Of a stretch of 14,178 nt of DNA, positions 1 to 5,299 are shown one piece after another. Under the pieces are notes generated by a model. It had not been told where the DNA came from. It made no database searches and worked only from the letters and a program-made list of their open reading frames with translations. Made by a program: the position numbers and the translations under genes. Source of the stretch: Planctomycetaceae bacterium (GTDB taxonomy: Bacteria > Planctomycetota > Planctomycetia > Pirellulales > Thermoguttaceae); NCBI GenBank assembly GCA_009783865.1, contig WRCR01000045.1:1-14178 (forward strand). Direction: 5' to 3'. The first letter of the stretch is position 1, and each line of letters starts with the position of its first letter.

Positions 1-76
1 CCCTCAAATTACTTAATTTTACACTCTCCGTGATCACGGAAACAATCGAACAAACAAACTTCATAGAACTTTGCAT
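1..76 (-). CDS. Partial CDS, 5' end only, unknown product
   Basis: On the minus strand an ATG at 76-74 is preceded by a good Shine-Dalgarno sequence (AAGGAG, 84-89, 7-nt spacing). It opens a frame with no stop to the window edge, reading MQSSMKFVCSIVSVITESV and a few more residues. A second in-frame ATG (MKF) lies at 64-62. A sigma70-like promoter sits at the right distance upstream (135-162). Only about 25 codons are visible, so no family can be assigned and no signal peptide is convincing. A perfect 14-bp palindrome at 27-40 falls inside this frame. The case for a gene rests on promoter, ribosome binding site and open frame agreeing. Such a short open frame could also occur by chance. Confidence 0.4.
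   Translation of the reverse strand, partial: MQSSMKFVCSIVSVITESVKLSNLR
27..40. repeat. Perfect 14-bp palindrome
   Basis: TCCGTGATCACGGA is a perfect palindrome around a TGATCA core. It lies inside the candidate left-edge coding frame and downstream of its promoter. It could be an operator-like site or chance. No second copy was noticed in the window. Confidence 0.5.
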
Positions 77-134
77 TTGAAAACTCCTTGCAAAAAGTAG
101 AAAACAAACAGTACATTTACAAACCAACATGCGC

Positions 135-162
135 ATTATCCTTGCTTTTCGGAAAATTGCAA
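135..162 (-). promoter_or_regulatory. Sigma70-like promoter for the left-edge gene
   Basis: On the minus strand a -35 TTGCAA (157-162) and a -10 GATAAT (135-140) are separated by 16 nt. The -10 matches the consensus at 5 of 6 positions. The predicted start of transcription near 128 would give a leader of about 50 nt before the ATG at 76. The promoter lies just beyond the 3' end of the beta-propeller gene, which reads in the same direction. Confidence 0.45.
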
Positions 163-177
163 GAGTAAATTCATATT

Positions 178-1671
178 TTACTTCCCCACCGCATACAGAA
201 ACCCGTTGCAGGAAACGAACAGCGTTTCATTCGCGGCACTGGCACCTGCGAGCACTGCGTCCGGCATTTCGATTTCCGATAAAATCTCCGGCGTTCTGCC
301 GGCGCGGAGAACGTAAAATGCTCTCCGGTTCGTTCCGACATAAATCTTGCCGTCCGCTATCATTCCGCCTGCCCAGTGGTCTCCCTTTAATTCCAATTTC
401 CAAACGGTTTTTCCTGTCTCGGCATCGAAACAGAAGAATCCGCCGTTGCGGTCTCCGAGATACACCAGTCCATCTGAAATACATTGCGGCGACAATGCGC
501 CTTTGTCGATTAACTCCGATTTCCACAACAGCCGCTTGCCGGTTTGCTGCGGATTCAACGCCGCCATTCTTGCTGTGTAGGGGCGCGCACCGGTGATACT
601 TTCTGTGCAAAAGAGAACGTAAAGTTTGTTATCCGTAAAGACAAGCGGCGGAACACAAACGTAGGCAGCACTGCCGCGCCCGCCTTTGTACGGTTTTACA
701 TTTTCCGCCCCGATAATTTCGGCACTGTCACCGTCATAATTCCATTCCGTTTTGATTTTCGGCAGGTTCTTTCCGAATTCTCCGATGTCCTGCGGCGCAT
801 TTTTCAGCAACTCGTTTTTATCCAGCGGTTTGAAAGAATGTACTATGCCGTTGCCAGTTGCGTAATAGAAAGTCCATTGCTCACTGCCGTCCGGCTTTTT
901 CACCAATCCGAGAGCAGGAAGACACCATTGTCCGTGCGAGATATTTGTCATGAGCCAGTTATCATCGCGGGCAAGCGGTTTGCCGGTATCTGCATCAAGT
1001 ACAACGAAAGACGGTGCTTTCGGCTGTTCCATTACGGAATGTTTGTCGTCTAGACCGTTGGACGTTCCCGCATAAATCAACCCGCCGTGCAGAATAACCT
1101 GATGGTTATTGGCATCGTGCTGCCGGACTTTGAAGGTAGTGATTAAATCGAGTTGCCAAACCGGTTTGCCGGTTTCGATGTCAAGCGAATTTATCGTGCC
1201 GCGATTGTTAATGAAATAAACCCGTTTACCGGCAACAACCGGTGTGGAAGTAATACCGATGCCTGCTGTATCGAAATGGGCTTTTTCGGTTACCTTTTTT
1301 GAAGCGCATTGCCAGAGGAATTTACCGGTTTTTTCGTCAAGACAGAGCATAATGCCGTAATCGCCTTCGATAGCGGTGTCGAATTTGGCATCGTTATTGG
1401 TACCGAGGAACACTTTGCCGTCAGCGATAACCGGCGGCGTGTAGGAACGTGAACCGATGCGGGCGACCCATTTGACGTTGGGACTGGTACCGATGATACC
1501 ATCTCCTTCGGGATTTTTCTTTCCCGGATTGAAAGAGACCGGCAGATTCTTTTCATTGGAAATGCGGTTATTTCCGAAGTCGATTCCCCATTGCGGAGCG
1601 TCGGATGCAAAGACATCGGCAAAAGTAAAAAGACAAGCGGCGAAAAACAAAAAGCAGATGTGTAATTTCAT
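178..1671 (-). CDS. Secreted PQQ-like beta-propeller repeat protein
   Basis: This 497-residue protein has an N-terminal signal peptide (Lys2, hydrophobic stretch about 5-20, likely cleavage near Ala23), so it should act outside the cytoplasm. The mature part is a PQQ-like or BamB-like beta-propeller. Blade motifs with an Asp, a TGK turn and usually a closing Trp are visible at about 112-120, 164-172, 226-233 and 416-424. They alternate with short VxxGKVYxG-type strands, for example 80-90, 147-155, 399-406 and 438-446. Such propellers bind partner proteins or, in dehydrogenases, PQQ. No PQQ-binding signature or haem motif is obvious, so enzyme activity is not supported. Similar stand-alone propellers are abundant in planctomycetes. 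The start at 1671 is chosen because it begins the signal peptide. There is no Shine-Dalgarno sequence, and the context is TTCAATGAAA. Confidence 0.85.
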   Translation of the reverse strand: MKLHICFLFFAACLFTFADVFASDAPQWGIDFGNNRISNEKNLPVSFNPGKKNPEGDGIIGTSPNVKWVARIGSRSYTPPVIADGKVFLGTNNDAKFDTAIEGDYGIMLCLDEKTGKFLWQCASKKVTEKAHFDTAGIGITSTPVVAGKRVYFINNRGTINSLDIETGKPVWQLDLITTFKVRQHDANNHQVILHGGLIYAGTSNGLDDKHSVMEQPKAPSFVVLDADTGKPLARDDNWLMTNISHGQWCLPALGLVKKPDGSEQWTFYYATGNGIVHSFKPLDKNELLKNAPQDIGEFGKNLPKIKTEWNYDGDSAEIIGAENVKPYKGGRGSAAYVCVPPLVFTDNKLYVLFCTESITGARPYTARMAALNPQQTGKRLLWKSELIDKGALSPQCISDGLVYLGDRNGGFFCFDAETGKTVWKLELKGDHWAGGMIADGKIYVGTNRRAFYVLRAGRTPEILSEIEMPDAVLAGASAANETLFVSCNGFLYAVGK

Positions 1672-1715
1672 TGAACTGTTTTGTGAAGTAAGTCATGATT
1701 TATTGAAACGGCATT

Positions 1716-1745
1716 ATTGTATCACAGAATCCGCAGCGTTAGCAA
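1716..1745 (-). promoter_or_regulatory. Promoter of the beta-propeller gene
   Basis: On the minus strand a -35 TTGCTA (1740-1745, 4 of 6) and a -10 TACAAT (1716-1721, 5 of 6) are separated by 18 nt. A TGA directly before the -10 gives it extended -10 character. The ATG follows about 45 nt downstream. Confidence 0.5.
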
Positions 1746-1856
1746 GGGCAAAAAGTGCAGCCCATTTAGCCGGTACTCCAAGTAGAGAGCGGTGAGCGGC
1801 GAGAAATCAAATCCTAAAAAAATTAAAAATTCCTTGTTTTTATGGGACTGGGGGTA

Positions 1857-1884
1857 TTGACAAAATGAAAGATATTTGCAAAAT
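1857..1884 (+). promoter_or_regulatory. Promoter of the HU gene
   Basis: A perfect -35 TTGACA lies at 1857-1862. The best -10 is CAAAAT (1879-1884, 4 of 6, spacer 16), preceded by TG. AATACT at 1882-1887 (spacer 19) is an alternative. The predicted transcription start near 1891 coincides with the left arm of hairpin 1, so the mRNA would begin with a stem-loop. Confidence 0.5.
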
Positions 1885-1889
1885 ACTAT

Positions 1890-1934
1890 TTTTCAAGAGT
1901 GGAATATCGTTTATCACTATTTCGCTCTTGAAAA
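1890..1934 (+). promoter_or_regulatory. HU leader hairpin 1 (17-bp stem)
   Basis: TTTTCAAGAG (1890-1899) and CTCTTGAAAA (1925-1934) are exact reverse complements. The helix continues inward to 1906/1918 with two G-U wobbles, giving 17 pairs around an 11-nt loop (1907-1917). Its base ends one nucleotide before the AAGGAG at 1936-1941 that would serve the upstream ATG. A stem at the mRNA 5' end could stabilise the message or tune initiation. That role is inferred. Confidence 0.6.
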
Positions 1935-1949
1935 CAAGGAGTGTAAATG

Positions 1950-1986
1950 TTGCCGGTTAAACAAGCCGGCGCGGCTTGTCCGGCAG
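1950..1986 (+). promoter_or_regulatory. HU leader hairpin 2 (GC-rich, bulged)
   Basis: TGCCGG (1951-1956) pairs with CCGGCA (1980-1985), and ACAAGCCG (1961-1968) pairs with CGGCTTGT (1972-1979) around a GCG loop. A four-base TTAA bulge lies on the left side. A T-G wobble extends the base to 1950/1986. No T-run follows, so it is not an intrinsic terminator. It starts immediately after the upstream ATG at 1947. Confidence 0.6.
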
Positions 1987-2003
1987 CATCCCCCGTGAAC
2001 CGT

Positions 2004-2017
2004 TCGATAATTATCGA
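2004..2017. promoter_or_regulatory. 14-bp palindrome before the HU start
   Basis: TCGATAATTATCGA is a perfect palindrome ending two bases before the AAGGAG Shine-Dalgarno sequence (2019-2024) of HU. It could be a protein operator, for example for autoregulation, or an mRNA element near the ribosome site. The function is inferred from position only. Confidence 0.45.
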
Positions 2018-2030
2018 GAAGGAGAGTACT

Positions 2031-2363
2031 ATGGCTGACAAAAAAGAAGCCGATGTTAAGAAACCCTTAACAAAAAACCAGATTATCGCTGTCATCGCAG
2101 AAGGAACTTCGCTGCCTAAAACCAGCGTTAGTGCCGTTATTGACGCGCTCAGCGAAGAAATCAAGAAAAGTTTGGGCAAGAAGGGAGCCGGCTCCTTTAT
2201 TCTGCCGGGCATCCTGAAAGTGTCCAAGAAAAAGGTGAAAGCACAGCCCGCAAAGAAGGGAATCGTGAATCCGCTCACCGGAAAAACCTACGACCGTCCC
2301 GCAAAGCCGGCACACGATGTCGTAAAAGTCAAAGCCCTCAAGGCGTTGAAAGAATCCGTATAA
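2031..2363 (+). CDS. HU-family DNA-binding protein
   Basis: This 110-residue protein belongs to the HU/IHF family of small basic dimers that bend and compact DNA in the nucleoid. Residues about 13-47 form the helical dimerisation part (TKNQIIAVIAE, then SVSAVIDALSEEI). GAGSFILPG (52-60) replaces the usual GFGTF turn. The DNA-gripping arm carries Asn80-Pro81, the family's intercalating proline position, in a NPLTGKTY segment. A Lys-rich stretch (64-76) and the closing KALKALKESV complete the domain. It is longer than the usual 90 residues and the arm is divergent, a form I associate with planctomycetes. The start at 2031 is chosen for AAGGAG at 2019-2024 and because HU similarity begins soon after it. 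An in-frame ATG at 1947 with its own AAGGAG would add 28 residues that do not resemble HU. Confidence 0.88.
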   Translation: MADKKEADVKKPLTKNQIIAVIAEGTSLPKTSVSAVIDALSEEIKKSLGKKGAGSFILPGILKVSKKKVKAQPAKKGIVNPLTGKTYDRPAKPAHDVVKVKALKALKESV

Positions 2364-2374
2364 CACGATTCTGG

Positions 2375-2406
2375 GAGAAGCGGGATGCACAAGTGTCCCG
2401 CTCTTC
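2375..2406 (+). terminator. Terminator-like hairpin between HU and purQ
   Basis: GCGGGA (2380-2385) pairs with TCCCGC (2396-2401), and A-T, G-T, A-T and G-C pairs extend the base to 2375/2406 around one mismatch. A modest T-rich tail (CTCTTCATTT) follows on the + strand. It lies 12 nt after the HU stop and 15 nt beyond the purQ stop, so it may serve both convergent genes. The tail is weak for a classical terminator. Confidence 0.5.
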
Positions 2407-2420
2407 ATTTGATTATCAAA

Positions 2421-3185
2421 TCAGTCAAAATAACTAACTGCATTTTGAAATACTTTGAGTCCGTCTCCGCAAAAACAATTCTTTTTAATGTCATCGGCAG
2501 AATAAAGCCGCGTCCAATGCGGGTGCTGATATACTTCGATGAATCGTTCAGGATGCGGCATTAAACCGAGGATGCGTCCCGTTGAATCACATATACCGGC
2601 AATGTCTGCCGTTGAACCATTCGGATTGTCCACTGCCTTATAACACAGAGCAATCTGTTGTTTCTGTTTGAGTTTCTCTAGTTCCTTATTGCTTCTCGGT
2701 ACGAAACGTCCTTCGGCGTGTGCAATCGGCAGATACATTTTATCAATATCCCGCAGAAAAACGCAATGTTGACTATTCGTTTCGAGACGCACCCAGCGGT
2801 CGGTATAAGTTGCGGAGTTATTCCACGTCAAAGTAGCGGGCAGCCCTTGTTCGTCTTCCGGCATCAGGAGACCGGTCTTGAGAAGTACTTGAAATCCGTT
2901 GCAGATACCGAGTATCAATTTACCGGCATTGCAGAAATCGGTCAAAACACCGCCGAGTTGATTTTGAATCTTCGTTGCGAAAATCTTACCGGCGGCGATG
3001 TCATCGCCGAAACTGAAGCCGCCCGGAATGCAGAGTATCTGATAATTATTTAATTCTTTCTGCGATTCCAGCAGCCGGTTGATGTGATGTATATCAACGG
3101 TATCAGCACCGGCTTTTTGAAAGGCGAAGGCGGTTTCATTATCGCAGTTAGTTCCAGCAGCACGAAGTATTAGGACCTTAGGCAT
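2421..3185 (-). CDS. purQ: Phosphoribosylformylglycinamidine synthase, glutaminase subunit PurQ
   Basis: PurQ hydrolyses glutamine and passes ammonia to PurL, which converts FGAR to FGAM in cytoplasmic purine biosynthesis. The 254-residue protein is a class I glutamine amidotransferase. It starts with KVLILRAAGTNCDNE (3-17), has the PurQ signature GGFSFGDD (55-62), and carries the nucleophile Cys95 in GICNGFQ. His211 and Glu213 in MPHPER complete the triad. HAEGRFV (156-162) is also typical of PurQ. It is somewhat longer than the roughly 227-residue short form, with extra C-terminal sequence. A stand-alone PurQ implies separate PurL and PurS proteins, and neither is in the window. There is no Shine-Dalgarno sequence, and the start context is AAACAATGCC. 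It has its own promoter (3227-3255). Confidence 0.93.
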   Translation of the reverse strand: MPKVLILRAAGTNCDNETAFAFQKAGADTVDIHHINRLLESQKELNNYQILCIPGGFSFGDDIAAGKIFATKIQNQLGGVLTDFCNAGKLILGICNGFQVLLKTGLLMPEDEQGLPATLTWNNSATYTDRWVRLETNSQHCVFLRDIDKMYLPIAHAEGRFVPRSNKELEKLKQKQQIALCYKAVDNPNGSTADIAGICDSTGRILGLMPHPERFIEVYQHPHWTRLYSADDIKKNCFCGDGLKVFQNAVSYFD

Positions 3186-3226
3186 TGTTTCAAACGGAGA
3201 AAATACTATCTCGAATCAATGCCGTA

Positions 3227-3255
3227 AATTTAACCGTTTAATGAAGAACTGTCAA
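3227..3255 (-). promoter_or_regulatory. purQ promoter
   Basis: On the minus strand a perfect -35 TTGACA (3250-3255) and a -10 TAAATT (3227-3232, 4 of 6) are separated by 17 nt. The ATG follows about 40 nt downstream. It lies divergently beside the symporter promoter in the 189-nt intergenic gap. Confidence 0.55.
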
Positions 3256-3293
3256 TAACGGTATAATTCGTATTCGCTCGGCAGCATCAACAC

Positions 3294-3322
3294 TAGACGA
3301 CAAGAACCAGAGTTGTTATAAT
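3294..3322 (+). promoter_or_regulatory. Symporter gene promoter
   Basis: A perfect -10 TATAAT (3317-3322) has a -35 TAGACG (3294-3299, 4 of 6) at exactly 17 nt. The ATG at 3375 follows about 50 nt downstream. A second TATAAT at 3262-3267 has no good -35 at the right distance. Confidence 0.5.
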
Positions 3323-3374
3323 AACGTGTTCCATCGGCGAAACGGAAACTCTAGAGAAATCCTTTTTTTGTACC

Positions 3375-4559
3375 ATGATAAGCAAGATTCTTGAATTCGG
3401 TCTTTTACCTCGTGTCGCTCTTGCCATTATACTGGGCATGTCGCTCGGCTGCGTTGCCGGCCAGACCTTCGTTCTTGTCTTTGCAACCTTTAACGGTTTT
3501 TTCGGACAATATCTCGGCTTCTGCATCCCGCTTATCATTCTCGGACTGGTCGCACCGGGAATCGCTGACTTAGGAAAGAGCGGCGGTCGGCTGCTGCTCG
3601 TCGTCGTGGTTATCTCTTATGCTTCGACACTCTTTGCCGGTTTCTTTTCATATACTGCCTGCTCGGCGATATTTCCGTTGCTGCTTGAGAACACTTCCGC
3701 CGCAAAAGAAGCAGCGGTTGGAACAGCCGACAAAGGACTCGGCTTTCTTCCGCCCGCATTCACACTGGCAATCCCGCCGGTGTTTGACGTAATGACAGCC
3801 TTAATTCTGGCTTTCGTTCTGGGAATCGGTATGGCAAGAATCGAAGGCGATGCCTTGAAACGCGGCTTTCTCGAATTTCGGAGCATCATCGAAAAAGTGA
3901 TCGTCTGGACAGTCATACCGCTTTTGCCGATTTACATTTTCGGTCTTTTCCTGAACATGTCCCATTCCGGTGCGGCGTGGCGGATTATTCGGGACTTCGG
4001 CTTGGTCATCGGTGTTATTTTTGCGCTGCACCTGCTTTTACTCTTGATTCAGTTTTCAATCGGCGGAGCAATCGCCCGACGCAATCCGTTCAAAATGCTT
4101 TGGATGATGTTGCCCGCTTATATGACGGCACTTGGAACATCTTCGTCGGCGGCGACGATACCGGTAACCTTGCAGTCGGCGAAAAAGATGGACATCAACC
4201 ACGACATCGCCGATTTTTGTATTCCGCTTTGTGCAGCGATTCACTTGCCCGGCAGCACGTTAAAAATTGTTGCCACGGCACTGGCGGTTTGTTTGATGGA
4301 CGGTATGCCGCATGGTCCCGGATTGTTTGCCGGTTTCATTATGCTGCTGGGCGTGATAATGGTTGCGGCTCCCGGTGTTCCCGGCGGTGCTATCATGGCA
4401 GCCCTTGGTGTGCTGCAAACTTCTCTCGGCTTCAGTGAAACGCAAAATGCTTTGATGATAGCGATTTATTTGGCTATTGACAGTTTCGGAACCGCCGGCA
4501 ATGTGACCAGTGACGGAGCGATTGCCGCTGCAATCAATAGTAAGGTGAAACCGGTTTAG
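3375..4559 (+). CDS. DAACS-family amino acid/dicarboxylate:cation symporter
   Basis: This 394-residue membrane protein belongs to the dicarboxylate/amino acid:cation symporter (GltPh-like) family, which couples substrate uptake across the inner membrane to an ion gradient. Hydrophobic segments run throughout. The re-entrant hairpin HP1 signature TSSSAATIP is at 255-263, and HP2 is PGVPGGAIMA (333-342). The last helix has D369, T373, N376 and D380 (DSFGTAGNVTSD). By alignment with GltPh from memory, the arginine that binds the acidic side chain (Arg397) is Gly372 here. The NMDGT motif is HLPGS (290-294), so two sodium-site residues are replaced. This suggests a neutral or unusual substrate and altered ion coupling. 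Variants of this kind may form a known subfamily. The start at 3375 is the first ATG. No Shine-Dalgarno sequence is seen. Confidence 0.85.
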   Translation: MISKILEFGLLPRVALAIILGMSLGCVAGQTFVLVFATFNGFFGQYLGFCIPLIILGLVAPGIADLGKSGGRLLLVVVVISYASTLFAGFFSYTACSAIFPLLLENTSAAKEAAVGTADKGLGFLPPAFTLAIPPVFDVMTALILAFVLGIGMARIEGDALKRGFLEFRSIIEKVIVWTVIPLLPIYIFGLFLNMSHSGAAWRIIRDFGLVIGVIFALHLLLLLIQFSIGGAIARRNPFKMLWMMLPAYMTALGTSSSAATIPVTLQSAKKMDINHDIADFCIPLCAAIHLPGSTLKIVATALAVCLMDGMPHGPGLFAGFIMLLGVIMVAAPGVPGGAIMAALGVLQTSLGFSETQNALMIAIYLAIDSFGTAGNVTSDGAIAAAINSKVKPV

Positions 4560-4568
4560 TAGTTCCTA

Positions 4569-4630
4569 GTGCGGGGTACCGCACACCGCTGCCCGGAGGT
4601 CGACGACTGCCAATCCCCGCAAATTTTTTA
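4569..4630 (+). terminator. Possible terminator after the symporter
   Basis: GCGGGG (4571-4576) can pair with CCCCGC (4615-4620), directly followed by AAATTTTTTA. The loop is long (38 nt) and contains no strong inner helix. A competing small hairpin pairs GTGCGG (4569-4574) with CCGCAC (4579-4584). The T-run and position 10-70 nt after the stop support termination. The long loop argues against a classical form. Confidence 0.4.
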
Positions 4631-4663
4631 CACACACTCGGACTGCGGAATTGTCAAAGGACG

Positions 4664-4691
4664 TTGCTTTTCCCATTTATCTTGTTAAAAT
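4664..4691 (+). promoter_or_regulatory. Promoter of the secreted protein/PilM-like unit
   Basis: A -35 TTGCTT (4664-4669) and a -10 TAAAAT (4686-4691, 5 of 6) are separated by 16 nt. The wider pattern TTGYTTTTCC, 10 nt, GTTAAAATG is repeated without gaps before the GH127 gene (9444-9472). Start codons follow 44 and 48 nt after the two -10 boxes, which supports real promoters. Confidence 0.5.
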
Positions 4692-4734
4692 GTGCGGGGT
4701 ATGAGTTCAATTTTCGTAATGCCGTAAAATACCA

Positions 4735-5289
4735 ATGAAACACATAAACAATTCATATTGCGGGTTAATCGCCGCACTTTTCTTTTTCCTCTTTTGCGGA
4801 ACATCAGTCATTGCGCAAAATACCGCCCCTTCTGTTTTTCCGGCACCGGATACTGTCCCTGCTGTCAAACCGCTTGACGATAACATCAGAGCATTCTTCG
4901 ATGAACTGATTTCCGGTGTGAGCGTGTCAAGAACGCTCGATACCTGGATGCGGAATAACCTGACCGGTTACGCTGCCGGTAGTCCGACAGTCGAAGATGT
5001 CAAAACAAAACTTGCCGATGTCAAAACAAAATTCGGCGAGTTCCGCGCTTATGATAGAATCGATGTTAAACAAATCGGCAGCGATTTAGTAATTATCCGC
5101 TATCTCCTGAAATGCGATTTCCGCCCCGTCGTGTGGACTTTCGTTTTCTATCGGCAGCCGGTCTTTGCGGGTTCCGCAACGCCGTCCGCCAATCCGTTCC
5201 GCGTATTGGATTTTCGCTTTGAAACGGATATTATCACCGCGCTCTCTTCTTTCAATAATTCCGACACCATAAATAAAACATCACCATAG
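4735..5289 (+). CDS. Secreted protein with an NTF2-like fold (putative)
   Basis: I do not recognise a named family for this 184-residue protein. It begins with a signal peptide (hydrophobic stretch 11-27, cleavage likely after Ala27 in SVIAQ), followed by a Pro-rich linker (31-46). A compact domain of about 120 residues follows. A helix (48-60, DDNIRAFFDELISG) leads to paired strands IDVKQIGSDLVIIRYLLKCD (109-128), VVWTFVFYR (132-140) and FRVLDFRFETD (155-165), an arrangement reminiscent of NTF2-like folds. A seven-residue repeat (DVKTKLA, DVKTKFG) at 88-101 is encoded by a 15-bp direct repeat. The PilM-like gene starts 10 nt after the stop, so the two are probably cotranscribed. The start context is ACCAATGAAA and there is no Shine-Dalgarno sequence. 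Confidence 0.7.
   Translation: MKHINNSYCGLIAALFFFLFCGTSVIAQNTAPSVFPAPDTVPAVKPLDDNIRAFFDELISGVSVSRTLDTWMRNNLTGYAAGSPTVEDVKTKLADVKTKFGEFRAYDRIDVKQIGSDLVIIRYLLKCDFRPVVWTFVFYRQPVFAGSATPSANPFRVLDFRFETDIITALSSFNNSDTINKTSP
4996..5031 (+). repeat. 15-bp direct repeat inside a gene
   Basis: GATGTCAAAACAAAA occurs at 4996-5010 and again at 5017-5031, a 21-bp period that keeps frame and yields a duplicated DVKTK heptad. It looks like a small in-frame tandem duplication. Confidence 0.8.
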
Positions 5290-5299
5290 AAACCGAAAT

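Larger units (their letters stand above)
1672..2030. other. Intergenic region between beta-propeller and HU genes
   Basis: This 359-nt stretch separates the divergent beta-propeller and HU genes. It holds the beta-propeller promoter (1716-1745) and a 14-nt sequence repeated inverted at 12555-12568 (1763-1776). It also holds an A/T-rich block with no recognised content (about 1800-1850), the HU promoter (1857-1884), and the structured HU leader with an alternative start (1890-2030). No RNA gene was recognised in it. Confidence 0.6.

Noticed and set aside
544..1053. 169-codon + strand ORF inside the beta-propeller gene
   Set aside because: It is antisense to a well-supported gene, has no promoter or ribosome site, and its protein has no recognisable features.
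1950..1986. HU leader hairpin 2 as an intrinsic terminator
   Set aside because: No T-run follows the stem; the downstream sequence is CATCCCCCG.
3262..3267. Second TATAAT upstream of the symporter
   Set aside because: No acceptable -35 lies 16-18 nt before it, and the TATAAT at 3317-3322 is better placed.
4569..4701. Direct repeat GTGCGGGGTA at 4569-4578 and 4692-4701
   Set aside because: Ten bases is short enough to recur by chance, and the two copies have different contexts (hairpin versus promoter downstream side).
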